Assembly: GCF_001909285.1 (NCBI RefSeq)
Contig: NZ_MRSV01000001.1
Span: forward strand, 2,400,626 to 2,464,625
Reading direction: 5' to 3'
Length of the DNA stretch: 64,000 nucleotides
From: Exiguobacterium profundum
GTDB taxonomy: Bacteria > Bacillota > Bacilli > Exiguobacteriales > Exiguobacteriaceae
A program made the translations under genes and the position numbers. The notes beneath the pieces were generated by a model. The model worked only from the letters and a program-made list of their open reading frames with translations, ran no database searches and had not been told where the DNA came from. Position 1 is the stretch's first letter, and the number at the start of each line of letters is the position of its first letter. Shown here in pieces: positions 45,912 to 54,547 of this stretch.

Positions 45912-46004
45912 TCATCGTTCCAGTACAATGGAAAGATTCTTGATAACAACAGTTTCGACAGGTATTTCTTCAAGAAAAGGTAGATAGCCATCATTAGTAG
46001 ACAT
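45912..46004 (-). pseudogene. Possible gene remnant, 30 codons
   Basis: A frame starting MSTNDGYLPFLEEIPVETVV and ending IKNLSIVLER lies between the immunity-like gene and the backbone terminator. The frame is open further upstream without a start. It reads like the C-terminal end of a real protein, but is too short to identify. It may be the remnant of a gene lost at the island edge, or chance. Confidence 0.25.
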
Positions 46005-46030
46005 CCGTTCCTTGTATGACTGGAAAAGTA

Positions 46031-46510
46031 TTAAGTAATTCTTAAACTATCGCTCGTTTGAATCAAGTCTTCAAAAGTCTCGTCATTGATTTCAATGACA
46101 TTGCATTCGATAAAGAAATGATCTTTGTTGTTCACTTGAAAATATAAGTTAGTCTTTGATGTTATTTCTTCAATCGCTGTTAATTCAGAATCTAAGCTCT
46201 TAATTTTTATGTGTGCAAATCCATTTGGGTGATAACCAATCTCGCTGACGAAAGAACTATCATCTTTCTCACGGTTGTTAAGTCTATACGTTTCATAAGG
46301 ATCTTCATTATAAACGACTTCTTCTTGATAAACATAGTATGAAAGAACCTCTTTGAAAGAAACTCGTGTTTTTAATATAGATTGCTGTTTTACACTTTCT
46401 ACCAAGAGTGTAATCGTCTCATTGAAGTAATCGATATCTAACTTTGCAATTTCCCAACCGTTGACCAAGAATTCTAAAGACTCATTCATTTTGATTTCGT
46501 TCTCATTCAT
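46031..46510 (-). CDS. Unknown protein, likely immunity partner of the adjacent secreted protein
   Basis: This 159-residue protein is acidic, has no signal peptide or membrane segment and consists of predicted beta strands with a final helix. I recognise no family. Its start lies 16 nt after the stop of the putative toxin gene and has AGGTAAGGGA upstream, so the two are co-expressed. Small acidic cytoplasmic proteins right after a secreted toxin are often immunity factors, which is the only basis for the suggestion. AT-rich codons set it apart from the core genes. Confidence 0.65.
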   Translation of the reverse strand: MNENEIKMNESLEFLVNGWEIAKLDIDYFNETITLLVESVKQQSILKTRVSFKEVLSYYVYQEEVVYNEDPYETYRLNNREKDDSSFVSEIGYHPNGFAHIKIKSLDSELTAIEEITSKTNLYFQVNNKDHFFIECNVIEINDETFEDLIQTSDSLRIT

Positions 46511-46525
46511 TTTCCCTTACCTCAT

Positions 46526-47377
46526 TCACTTTTTAAATTTTTTTATAAGCGAAATAATGGTTGATGGAGATGACTCTTGCAATGTAATGTGAGTTTCAGA
46601 AGCGTTATTCGAAAAGTTACCGGCTCGGTTTAACGCCTTGTTACCGACAGACATTCTCCAATATGCTTCTTTACGCCCACCGGATCCAGCTTCCATTAAT
46701 CGAATAACAATTTCTTGCTTCTTATTTGGTATCGTAATTACCTTACCTTTACCATTTTTAGCATCTTTAACTACTCCACCATACGCTTTTGTAATTTGTG
46801 AAACTCCTAAATCAATCATAGCCTGCATAGCGACTTTTTTACCGTAATGCTTAATCACGTATTGCAGACCAGCTCTAAGAATAAGCGGGATTAGAGCCGG
46901 AAGTACAGATGCAGAAGCTTCAATCGTATTTACAGAAAATGTTTCACCACTATTTAAGCTCCTGATTTCCCCCTCGAAGTTCTCCCCTTCGATTCTATTG
47001 ATTTCTACAGTATAAACTTCTTTAATACTATTTTCAGTATCATTTGAAGAGATAGTAGCCTTAATCTCTAAATCCTCTTCATTAAAAATAATATTCGATT
47101 CAATACTTTGATTATCGATTTCAATATTCGAATTTACTAGGACATCTTGAGAACCTGACGTTAATAATTTCATGTCCAAATTTTCATCATTCAACCCTAA
47201 CTCTTCTTGAACATCAATATCTTCTGTAGAAGACGGATTACTCTGGATTTCTTGAACTTTTTCTTCGATTATATTTATCTCTGATTTTTTTGAATCTGAT
47301 GCCGAAACGTTGGAACCACTGATTACTGAACTAAATATTAATGTAATTACAATTAATTTTGTTATTAAACTTCTCAT
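46526..47377 (-). CDS. Secreted protein resembling SAR2788-family putative toxins
   Basis: The 283-residue protein has a Sec signal peptide with likely cleavage after VSA (residue 26). Next comes an acidic Asn/Ser/Glu-rich region (30-150), a hydrophobic stretch ASVLPALIPLILRAGLQYVI (155-174), then a basic domain ending in KEAYWRMSVGNKALNRAGNF (236-254) and a Lys-rich tail. The architecture (secreted, acidic leader, C-terminal basic domain beginning after KNGKGKVITIPNKKQ) fits the Firmicute family named SAR2788-type putative toxin, as far as I recall it. The activity is unknown. GGGGGAT precedes the ATG. Confidence 0.55.
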   Translation of the reverse strand: MRSLITKLIVITLIFSSVISGSNVSASDSKKSEINIIEEKVQEIQSNPSSTEDIDVQEELGLNDENLDMKLLTSGSQDVLVNSNIEIDNQSIESNIIFNEEDLEIKATISSNDTENSIKEVYTVEINRIEGENFEGEIRSLNSGETFSVNTIEASASVLPALIPLILRAGLQYVIKHYGKKVAMQAMIDLGVSQITKAYGGVVKDAKNGKGKVITIPNKKQEIVIRLMEAGSGGRKEAYWRMSVGNKALNRAGNFSNNASETHITLQESSPSTIISLIKKFKK

Positions 47378-47651
47378 AATATATCCCCCTGTTTTCTAAA
47401 ATCGAATAACCCAAATAAATAATCGTACTGATTTGTTTGACAAAATAAGAAAAGAAAATAGCAGTGACTATTTCCAATAAAATTACTCCCTCCCCCATCT
47501 TTATTCAATGTATTTATCTTACAAATCATATAATCATTCTGAACTATACTAGCTTTTCAAAAAAGAAACTATCGGTTCCTCATTGGTTTTTTTAATGTAA
47601 ACTAATAGTGGCATTGTTGTCGTATCAGTCTTTTAAGGGGTGTAAAGAGTT

Positions 47652-48083
47652 ATGAACTGTAAATTGAAAAAGAGATTAAAACAGTTACGATTAGAAAATA
47701 AATATTCACAACAGCAAATTGCTGACAAACTTAACATCACCAGGCAAGCAGTATCCAAATGGGAAAATGGTAAATCTATACCAGATATTGAAAATTTGAA
47801 ATTACTTTGTGAAATCTATAACGTTTCTTTAGACAATATTCTTGAAAATTCAGTTCTTACTGAAGAGAAAATAAACGTCCGAAAAAATAGTGTTCGATCT
47901 GAGATGAGACACTGTGCATTGGTTTTGACCATTGTCGCAAGTTACTTTCTTGCGCCTTTCGGATTTATCACGTTGGCAGCAGTACTTTTTTTTATGAAAA
48001 GAACAGACGAACATCGTTTATTACTTACGTTTTTATCCTTAATGGCTTTAATTAAAAATATCCACTCTACTTATTATATCTAG
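47652..48083 (+). CDS. XRE-family regulator with C-terminal membrane segments
   Basis: The 143-residue protein has a clear XRE HTH (residues 7-62; QQQIADKLNITRQAVSKWEN with GKSIPDIENLKLLCEIYNVS), then about 20 polar residues and one or two membrane helices (CALVLTIVASYFLAPFGFIT; LLLTFLSLMALIKN). A DNA-binding domain tied to the membrane suggests sensing of an envelope signal. It is divergent from the toxin-like gene and upstream of the subtilase. AAGGGGTG precedes the ATG. Confidence 0.85.
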   Translation: MNCKLKKRLKQLRLENKYSQQQIADKLNITRQAVSKWENGKSIPDIENLKLLCEIYNVSLDNILENSVLTEEKINVRKNSVRSEMRHCALVLTIVASYFLAPFGFITLAAVLFFMKRTDEHRLLLTFLSLMALIKNIHSTYYI

Positions 48084-48325
48084 TGTTTAAAATAACTATC
48101 TTCTCTTACTTTTTCATGAATCTCATCGTACGAACTGATAGTTGGTAAAACACGTTATCAAATTGTGTAGTAGCCTTGGTATATTCAGATTCTTTAAATT
48201 AAGAATGAAACAAACAATTATCAAAAAAATATAAAGAAGTAATTTAAGAAAAGAAAGACTCAATATAAACTTTAAAATAGCGTTTTTTATTCAGTATTAA
48301 GTTTTACTCAGAAAGGAAAATCAAT

Positions 48326-49219
48326 ATGATCAAACTAAAAATATGCACTCTAGCAGTAGTAGTTTTGATTTCAACAATCGTAACAGGGAGTGATCGTTCA
48401 ACGAATATCAAGCAAGGAATGGAGTGTGAACAAAATTGGACGCATTGTGCTCTTTCGTTAACTAAAAACAAATTATCATCCTCTAAACAACCAATTAAGA
48501 TTGCGATAATGGATACAGGAATCAATAGTGATATTACTCAATTACATAAGTACGTTATCAAACAGTATAATACGCTAGATAGTTCTTCGAATACTTCAGC
48601 TATACATCCTCACGGAACTATGATTGCAAGTATCATCGCCGCTACCTCTTTTGAAAATTCAAAGATTGGAATCAACGAGAATATACATTTGTATGATGTT
48701 CAAACCTTAGATGACCAAGCAAACGGAGAACTTGATAATACAGTTAGAGGAATTGATTGGGCTATAAAACAAAACGTAGATATCATTAACATGAGCTACG
48801 GTTTTTCCCATCATGATAAATCTTTAGAGAATGCTATTAAGAGGGCCCACGATGCCGGAATCATAATCTTAGCAGCTGCTGGTAATACACTCGGTTTATC
48901 GACAGATTACCCCGCCCGCTATGAAGAAGTACTATCTATTTCTGCTATTGATAAAAATAAATCAATCTATGCATATGCCGCTAAAGGAAAAGTCGATTTT
49001 GTAGCACCAGGAGTGGAAGTGCCTGTTCTAAACCTAGACGGTAAAATCGAATCTCAATCAGGAACATCTTTTTCAACCGCATATGCCACTGCTGTTGTTT
49101 CCTTATTACTCAACAATGAAGAAAGAAAAAACTTAATAGCAAAATTAGAGCAAAACTCTATAAATTTAGGTCCAATTAATCAGTATGGAAATGGATTGAT
49201 TCAATACATCGAAAATTAA
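48326..49219 (+). CDS. Subtilisin-like serine protease (S8) without a typical propeptide
   Basis: This 297-residue protein has a signal peptide (about 1-22) and the complete S8 catalytic set: Asp63 (IMDTGI), His96 (HPHGTMIAS), oxyanion Asn187 (AAAGN) and Ser248 (SGTSFSTA). Only about 35 residues separate the signal peptide from the catalytic domain, so the I9 inhibitor propeptide is missing. Two Cys (34 and 41) lie in that short stretch and could form a disulfide. Size and layout recall peptide-processing subtilases such as lantibiotic leader peptidases. The AAAGGA site is 9 nt upstream. AT-rich codons match the neighbours. Confidence 0.88.
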   Translation: MIKLKICTLAVVVLISTIVTGSDRSTNIKQGMECEQNWTHCALSLTKNKLSSSKQPIKIAIMDTGINSDITQLHKYVIKQYNTLDSSSNTSAIHPHGTMIASIIAATSFENSKIGINENIHLYDVQTLDDQANGELDNTVRGIDWAIKQNVDIINMSYGFSHHDKSLENAIKRAHDAGIIILAAAGNTLGLSTDYPARYEEVLSISAIDKNKSIYAYAAKGKVDFVAPGVEVPVLNLDGKIESQSGTSFSTAYATAVVSLLLNNEERKNLIAKLEQNSINLGPINQYGNGLIQYIEN

Positions 49220-49672
49220 AAACACTTTATAGTGCGTTTAAAAATATTTAGATGATTATTATCTAACTTGCATTTAATCAGAGTATCGTGACTTATTATT
49301 TTTTTAAATGCTATTCAACAGAAAATCATCACCTCAAACAATGAATGGTTCTCTGTTTTACTTTTTACAGTGGATTCAGTACTAATTTGTATAGAAAATC
49401 GAAATGTTCTTTCGTCTTGTACAAATAAAATATTTTTTCATAGTAAACGAGATTTCTTTACAACTTTAATTTGTTTGCGCAAGTCACAATTTCACCTATA
49501 AATTGAATAAAATATAGTTCTTTGAAGTAGATTATGACTGCTTAGTCAAGCTCATCTATAAGATTATTTAAAATCCAGACTCTAATTACAATTCATTCAA
49601 CTAAAGTAATGAGCGACTATGTATACACGTTCCCCCTCTTCACAGTTAATTGTTCATCATATCGATTTCATC
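49220..49672. other. AT-rich intergenic region
   Basis: About 450 bp with no gene I can support. A weak hairpin (CACT-TTAT-AGTG, near 49225) after the subtilase stop may end its transcript. No repeat, attachment site or transposase remnant was found. It forms the right edge of the first accessory patch. Confidence 0.5.
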
Positions 49673-49703
49673 AAAAAAACCGCCCTGACCGAAGTCAGAG
49701 CGG
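49673..49703 (-). terminator. Terminator of the 512-residue membrane protein gene
   Basis: CCGCTCTGAC pairs with GTCAGGGCGG (one mismatch) around a TTCG loop and is followed by TTTTTTT on the minus strand. Confidence 0.87.
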
Positions 49704-49710
49704 AGTCCTA

Positions 49711-51249
49711 TTATAAGGCGAAAATCGCAGCAGATACACCGACGACACCAACGAGCGCCATCGCATATACCGGCACACGTGGCATTTCGCCATTGTTGTC
49801 GAGCGCTTTCCCGAACATGTAGAAGACGATTGGGTGCACGAGGAACGGCATCGAGAAGATGAGCGGGATGAGAAGCGAGGCTTCCGTCCCGAACATTCCA
49901 CCTTGAACCGCTGCGAACAAGCCGAAGTGCGAGATCGCTGACGATTGTGCCATCGTCGTGTAGTCGAATGCGATCGTGCTGAACGTCAAGATGACGAGAC
50001 CACCGAAGACGGCCATCATCTGCCACCCGAACGAGAACTGCATAAGGGCTTTGACTTCTTTGAAGTCTTCCCCGTTCGCCGCGCGTAAGTTTTTCAACGC
50101 GAGCGCAGTGAGTACGAGACCGACCAAGACGATGATGGCTGTCGGCCAAATCCAGAGAGCACCGTTGTCGGCACTGACCGCGAGGATGGAGAAGACGAAG
50201 ATATGTCCGAAGAACGGGATGTTGATCATGATTGGCGCACGTTTCGCTGCTACTTGACCGAAGTCACCAGCCGTACACGCTCCTGTAAGACCACTGTGTG
50301 AAAGTGAACCTGCCATACCTGGTGCGAGGTTACGGATGTGACCCGTGCGAGCGAACCACATGATGAGTGCGATTCCACCGAACATCCAGAACAACTGACC
50401 GAAGAAACCGTACACGAGAATCGAATTCATGCCTTCGATTGCGAACGCGTCACCGATTCTTGAACCCCCGACCATGAAGTTGGCAGCCAAGACGACCGGA
50501 ATCCCTGCGAAGAGAAGCGCGCGGACAGTCGGTCCATACGTCCAGTTATGGAAGATGGCACCGAGTGCTGACGAAATCAACATCGCGAAGAAGATTTGCG
50601 GAAGTGCGATAATTGGCTGAATCGCTGTCGCAATCAAGAACGAAACGAACAAGATGACAAGCAAGAGAACTGTCTCGATAAGACCTTTTTGCATGTATAC
50701 TTTCTTGTCCTGAATTTGTGCTTTATGGTCGATGAGTAAGAACGACACGGCAAGACCGAGGAGTGCGAGGATTGGGTAGTAAAGCGCAATCCCTTCTGCC
50801 GTACCTGGCTCGATTGCCATACGGAAGAACCCTTCCAAACCGACGAGCAAGAAGAACGAACGAAGGATGAAGATGAACTGCGTACGTCCTGTCCCGAGGA
50901 ACATTTCCTCTTTGGCAGGAATGACGATGTCCTCCATGTCGAGCTCTTGTTTACTCAAGATTTTACGAAGTTCTTGTCCGCCGACGAAGAATGAAACGAC
51001 TAACGCAATGATCGTCGTCCGTGACAAGAAGTCGACGAGCGGGAATTCAGGAAGACCCGGCGTCGCGATACCGAGCTCGACCATACCGAATCCGAGACCG
51101 AGACCGAAGATGACGATGACGAGGATCGGTGAGAAGCGCGTCCCAGCCACGACCATACGAGATAAAATGACCATTGGAATGACGAAGGCCATAAGCAACC
51201 AGAATTGGTTGATGAGTTGCATTTGAGATAATTGCTGTACAAGTTCCAT
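49711..51249 (-). CDS. Polytopic membrane protein, possible transporter
   Basis: This 512-residue protein has about 13 hydrophobic helices, two halves of similar size and glycine-rich re-entrant-like segments (ANFMVGGSRIGDAFAIEGMN; LAPGMAGSLSHSGLTGACTA). This layout resembles GltS-like sodium:glutamate symporters, but I cannot confirm the family. Codon use is like the core genome, unlike the genes on both sides. It is monocistronic with a good promoter and terminator. The start is MELVQQLSQMQLINQ. Confidence 0.65.
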   Translation of the reverse strand: MELVQQLSQMQLINQFWLLMAFVIPMVILSRMVVAGTRFSPILVIVIFGLGLGFGMVELGIATPGLPEFPLVDFLSRTTIIALVVSFFVGGQELRKILSKQELDMEDIVIPAKEEMFLGTGRTQFIFILRSFFLLVGLEGFFRMAIEPGTAEGIALYYPILALLGLAVSFLLIDHKAQIQDKKVYMQKGLIETVLLLVILFVSFLIATAIQPIIALPQIFFAMLISSALGAIFHNWTYGPTVRALLFAGIPVVLAANFMVGGSRIGDAFAIEGMNSILVYGFFGQLFWMFGGIALIMWFARTGHIRNLAPGMAGSLSHSGLTGACTAGDFGQVAAKRAPIMINIPFFGHIFVFSILAVSADNGALWIWPTAIIVLVGLVLTALALKNLRAANGEDFKEVKALMQFSFGWQMMAVFGGLVILTFSTIAFDYTTMAQSSAISHFGLFAAVQGGMFGTEASLLIPLIFSMPFLVHPIVFYMFGKALDNNGEMPRVPVYAMALVGVVGVSAAIFAL

Positions 51250-51288
51250 TGACTAACCCCTAACATAATTTTTAGCACACAATATCGA

Positions 51289-51317
51289 AGTGTACAGGAA
51301 TGAACATTGTGTGACAA
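51289..51317 (-). promoter_or_regulatory. Promoter of the membrane protein gene, flanked by an inverted repeat
   Basis: TTGTCA (51312-51317) and TACACT (51289-51294) are 17 bp apart. An exact 8-bp inverted repeat, CACACAAT (51276-51283) and ATTGTGTG (51306-51313), brackets the -10 and touches the -35, suggesting a looped or dimer-bound operator. Confidence 0.68.
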
Positions 51318-51342
51318 TAGGGTGTGATGTTTTGTAAACATT

Positions 51343-51376
51343 GAAAGCGGAACCAAGTGAAATTGGTCCCGCTTTC
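51343..51376 (-). terminator. Hairpin after the winged-helix gene
   Basis: GAAAGCGGGACCAA pairs with TTGGTTCCGCTTTC around a 6-nt loop. The T-run is weak (TTTCAATGTTT), so termination may be partial. Confidence 0.65.
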
Positions 51377-51389
51377 GTTAGTTATTGGA

Positions 51390-51635
51390 TTATCTAAGAC
51401 CCCAAATGCCTTTATTTCCCGTGGAATAAAAGAGGTCTTCTTTTCCGGTAAAGCTCGCCGAATCACTGGAATGCGCACGAATCTGTTTATTGATGTGCCC
51501 TTTCCAATCTTTATATCGATCGAGTTCGAGTTGATAGTATGATTTTTCGACATACGCATAAATGTCTTTTAAAGATGCTGTCCCACCGTGGTGTTGGAGG
51601 GCGAATTGGATTTTACGTAGTAACAGGCGTTTCAC
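51390..51635 (-). CDS. Small winged-helix protein of the restriction-associated type
   Basis: This 81-residue protein begins with GTG (51635), downstream of GAGGTGGGG. It reads as one winged-helix domain: LQHHGGTASLKDIYAYVEKS, then IRAHSSDSASFTGKEDLF and the ending GNKGIWGLR. The pattern (a helix for lineage-specific partitioning of an alpha-helical HTH, then S-S-D-S, then G-x-G-I-W-G-L-R) recurs as a domain in restriction endonucleases and related proteins. Alone and next to a PLD-helicase gene, it may be a DNA-binding subunit of that module. Function is inferred. Confidence 0.7.
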   Translation of the reverse strand: MKRLLLRKIQFALQHHGGTASLKDIYAYVEKSYYQLELDRYKDWKGHINKQIRAHSSDSASFTGKEDLFYSTGNKGIWGLR

Positions 51636-51680
51636 CTTATCCCCACCTCTCTAATTTTTCATTCAACATCACTAAATCAA

Positions 51681-54044
51681 TCAATCTGATGATCGTTGTG
51701 CTTTCCGACTGAAGTAGTAATGTAAGCGAACTTCTACAATCTGGCTCACCCATTCATAAACTACCGGATTGCGGAGCGCTTCATTGAATTCGATATGTAG
51801 GCTTTCATTTTCTACATAAAACGGTCCTTTGGCAATTTTATCGAATGGCATCCGCAACAACAATTTTTCAATCCGTTGTTGATGGAAAGGTTGCTGAAAG
51901 TCTTTTGTCTTTCCATCAATCTGTTGACGATAAGGTACGCTCGTCAAGTAATCATAAAACGGATAAGCGGAATCAGATGCTTTCAAAGGAGTGTACCACA
52001 TTTGTTCTCCCCGCTCTAACATGACGGATAATACAACCATCTTATAACTTGTTGTCATTCTTGTATCCTCCACTTCGTACAAAAGAGGATACATATTTTC
52101 AAAAACACTTAACTCACTGTCTGTTAACTCACCAATCTTCTTTAAAAAGCCGAAGAAGCCACCAAAGTGCTTCCTTTCGGATTGATAAGCTTCCAATGAA
52201 TATTCGCCTCGTTGGATTAGTTCTAGGTAGGTCGGTCGTCTCCCTAGTTCTTCCTTCACCATGAAATAATTTCGTTCTAATAATTGATGTCGTGTCGAAG
52301 GACGAGTCATCATTTTCTTCAAAAGATCGACAGTCTCTAAATCAAATTCGATTGTACACGAAGTAGGTAAGTTATTTGATGTTGGAACCTTCTTCAGTGA
52401 ATCTGGACCGCCTGTCGTCAATAACGCCAGTTTCTTATCAATGTTTTTATAGTTCCCAATCAAATCGATAATCGTACAATGTGTCTTTCCTTTTGATAGA
52501 CGTAGTCCTCGTCCGATTTGCTGGGTGAACACTGTCAATGATTCAGTCGGACGACAGAACAATAGCGTATCGATTTCAGGAATATCTACACCTTCATTAA
52601 ATAGATTCACTGAAAAAATGATGTCCAATTGTCCTTGCTTTAATTGGGTAATTACTTCCGTTCGATCATAATCGGCCTGACTATGAAGTGCTACCGCTTG
52701 TACTCCTTGCCTCCTGAAATAATCAGCCAAATATTCAGCTTGTATAACGGAAGAACAAAAGCCGAGTGCTCTCGATTGATGATGCTCTGACCAAGCTCTA
52801 TAAATCTTCTCAGCAACACTTTCTTTTAACTGTTCTGCCAATAACTCTTCTTGATCGTAACGACGTCCATTGATCAGACGAATCTGAGAGTAGTCGATTT
52901 CATCATAGATTCCAACGTAATGAAACGGGGTTAAAAACGATTCTTCAATCGCTTCCGTAAAGTGCATCTGGAAGGCGACGTTATCATCACAAAGTGCATA
53001 TACGTCTCCTCCGTCTAAACGGTCAGGCGTTGCAGTCAAACCGAGTAAGAACTTCGGTTGAAAATAATCTAGCACCCGACGGTAGGAAGGAGCAGCCGAA
53101 TGATGGAACTCATCCACGATTATCAAATCGAATTGCTCCGGGTCATATTGCTCCATTCTTTGTTTCGAAGCTAACGTTTGAATCGAGGCGAACACGACGT
53201 CAGCAGTATCTTGATTTCTTGATTCACCACCGAGTAGTAACCCGGTCTTCCAGTCGGTCGCCACATTGAGGAATGACTTTTCTGCTTGTAACAAAAGTTC
53301 TCTTTGATGTGCGACGAAAAGGACACGTTTGAATTGTCGTGCAAAGAATGCACTCAAATACGTTTTCCCTAATCCTGTCGCCAAGACGAGCATCGCTTTT
53401 TTCCGACCTTCCGCCATCGTTTCTCGGAGTGCCAATAACGCTGCGTCTTGGACAGACGTCGGGGTAATCGAATCATCTTCTATGTAGACGGGAGAATGTT
53501 CAGCGACCTCCAATTCTTTCGTTCGATCCTTTCGCGCTTCATACTCTTCGCGATAAGGCTGTAACGAGACTGGATTCATTATTTGCGCATATTCACTATA
53601 AAATAATTCATGGAACGCAGCGACTGACTCTTCAAACACTTCCTCTGATACATTCGAAGGAATTTCAACATTCCATTCGACACCATGATTTAACGCACTA
53701 TGCGACAAATTCGAGGAACCTACAAAAAACGTACCGCTTTCTATTGTACGGAACAAATATGCCTTTGGATGGAACGACCTCCCTTTTGAGCGGTATAGCC
53801 GGAGCTCAACATTCGGTATTTGGAATAACATATCCAATGCATCAGGATCGGTGAGGTACAGATAGTCTCCTAACAAGATTCTGATTTGAGCGCCACGTTC
53901 ACTCGCTTTTCTTAAAGAAGCCGATAATTCCTTCACTCCCGACACTTGAGCAAACGCGACGACCATATAAATTTCAGTCGCCGCGTCTATGTGTTCTTGT
54001 AAAGGGATGCCAAGATTGCTCGTATGGAGTCGTAAATCACTCAT
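51681..54044 (-). CDS. PLD-nuclease/SF2 helicase fusion protein
   Basis: The 787-residue protein has an N-terminal phospholipase-D-type nuclease domain with one His92-x-Lys94 motif (FHPKAYLF) and the GSSN segment at 109-112. Then follows an SF2 helicase: Walker A ATGLGKT (222-228), DEFH box (311-314), SAT-like LTATPD and motif VI QQIGRGLR. The last 250 residues form a helical domain resembling the region after the helicase in DUF3427-type proteins. Such fusions resemble type III/ISP-like restriction enzymes and defence helicases. Its ATG overlaps the mazG-like gene by 8 nt. Confidence 0.9.
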   Translation of the reverse strand: MSDLRLHTSNLGIPLQEHIDAATEIYMVVAFAQVSGVKELSASLRKASERGAQIRILLGDYLYLTDPDALDMLFQIPNVELRLYRSKGRSFHPKAYLFRTIESGTFFVGSSNLSHSALNHGVEWNVEIPSNVSEEVFEESVAAFHELFYSEYAQIMNPVSLQPYREEYEARKDRTKELEVAEHSPVYIEDDSITPTSVQDAALLALRETMAEGRKKAMLVLATGLGKTYLSAFFARQFKRVLFVAHQRELLLQAEKSFLNVATDWKTGLLLGGESRNQDTADVVFASIQTLASKQRMEQYDPEQFDLIIVDEFHHSAAPSYRRVLDYFQPKFLLGLTATPDRLDGGDVYALCDDNVAFQMHFTEAIEESFLTPFHYVGIYDEIDYSQIRLINGRRYDQEELLAEQLKESVAEKIYRAWSEHHQSRALGFCSSVIQAEYLADYFRRQGVQAVALHSQADYDRTEVITQLKQGQLDIIFSVNLFNEGVDIPEIDTLLFCRPTESLTVFTQQIGRGLRLSKGKTHCTIIDLIGNYKNIDKKLALLTTGGPDSLKKVPTSNNLPTSCTIEFDLETVDLLKKMMTRPSTRHQLLERNYFMVKEELGRRPTYLELIQRGEYSLEAYQSERKHFGGFFGFLKKIGELTDSELSVFENMYPLLYEVEDTRMTTSYKMVVLSVMLERGEQMWYTPLKASDSAYPFYDYLTSVPYRQQIDGKTKDFQQPFHQQRIEKLLLRMPFDKIAKGPFYVENESLHIEFNEALRNPVVYEWVSQIVEVRLHYYFSRKAQRSSD

Positions 54045-54363
54045 GATCGAGGACCTCTTCTAAAAATAGACCTTTTTCAAAACCGCCACGTATTTTGCGT
54101 TTCTCTTCACGTATGCGGTTCAATTCATCGAAGTCTGCCCCATGCATATTTCCGAGTGTATAGACCAACTCCAAAATGTCAGCTAACTCTTCAAGAGACT
54201 CTTCATCAATGTTCGTTTCTTCATACTCTTTGATTTCTTCGTAAAGTTTCAATCGTGATTGCTCGAAGTGTTCGGCTTGAGTAAGTTGCTTCACAATCGG
54301 GATTTTTCCTGATTCGTGAATGATTTCAGGGATGTTGTCTCTTACTAATTTGTTATAAATCAT
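54037..54363 (-). CDS. MazG-like nucleoside triphosphate pyrophosphohydrolase
   Basis: This 108-residue protein matches the short all-alpha NTP pyrophosphohydrolases: YNKLVRDNIPEIIHESGKIP, then metal-binding EEIKEYEE (about 42-49) and EELADILELVY with Glu59-x-x-Asp62. It is expected to hydrolyse (d)NTPs to monophosphates. ATG at 54363 has AGGAG 7 nt upstream. It is translationally coupled to the PLD-helicase (ATGAGTGA). The same pairing occurs often in defence islands, where nucleotide depletion may help, but this is an inference. Confidence 0.88.
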   Translation of the reverse strand: MIYNKLVRDNIPEIIHESGKIPIVKQLTQAEHFEQSRLKLYEEIKEYEETNIDEESLEELADILELVYTLGNMHGADFDELNRIREEKRKIRGGFEKGLFLEEVLDHE

Positions 54364-54472
54364 GTCATATCTCCTCTCAATCATCTATTTACATTTTAGT
54401 AAATGCATAGGTATAAATCACTCTAAGAATAACACCCGAAACTTTTTTAGTTATGGTTTCCATTAAATGATC

Positions 54473-54493
54473 AGAATCGATGATTATGATTCT
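54473..54493. repeat. Dyad in the divergent mazG-dptF intergenic region
   Basis: AGAATC (54473-54478) and GATTCT (54488-54493) form an inverted repeat with ATCGAT and GATTAT between them. It lies between the divergent transcription units and could be an operator. A TACAAT hexamer follows at 54502-54507. Confidence 0.4.
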
Positions 54494-54547
54494 ATATTTT
54501 GTTACAATGTTTGTAAAATATCATGTTGAGTAGGAAGGAAATTAACA

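Noticed and set aside
48080..48157. A 25-codon minus-strand frame (LPTISSYDEIHEKVREDSYF) next to the XRE gene
   Set aside because: It reads like a protein end but has an in-frame stop just upstream and overlaps the XRE stop; too short to call even a remnant.
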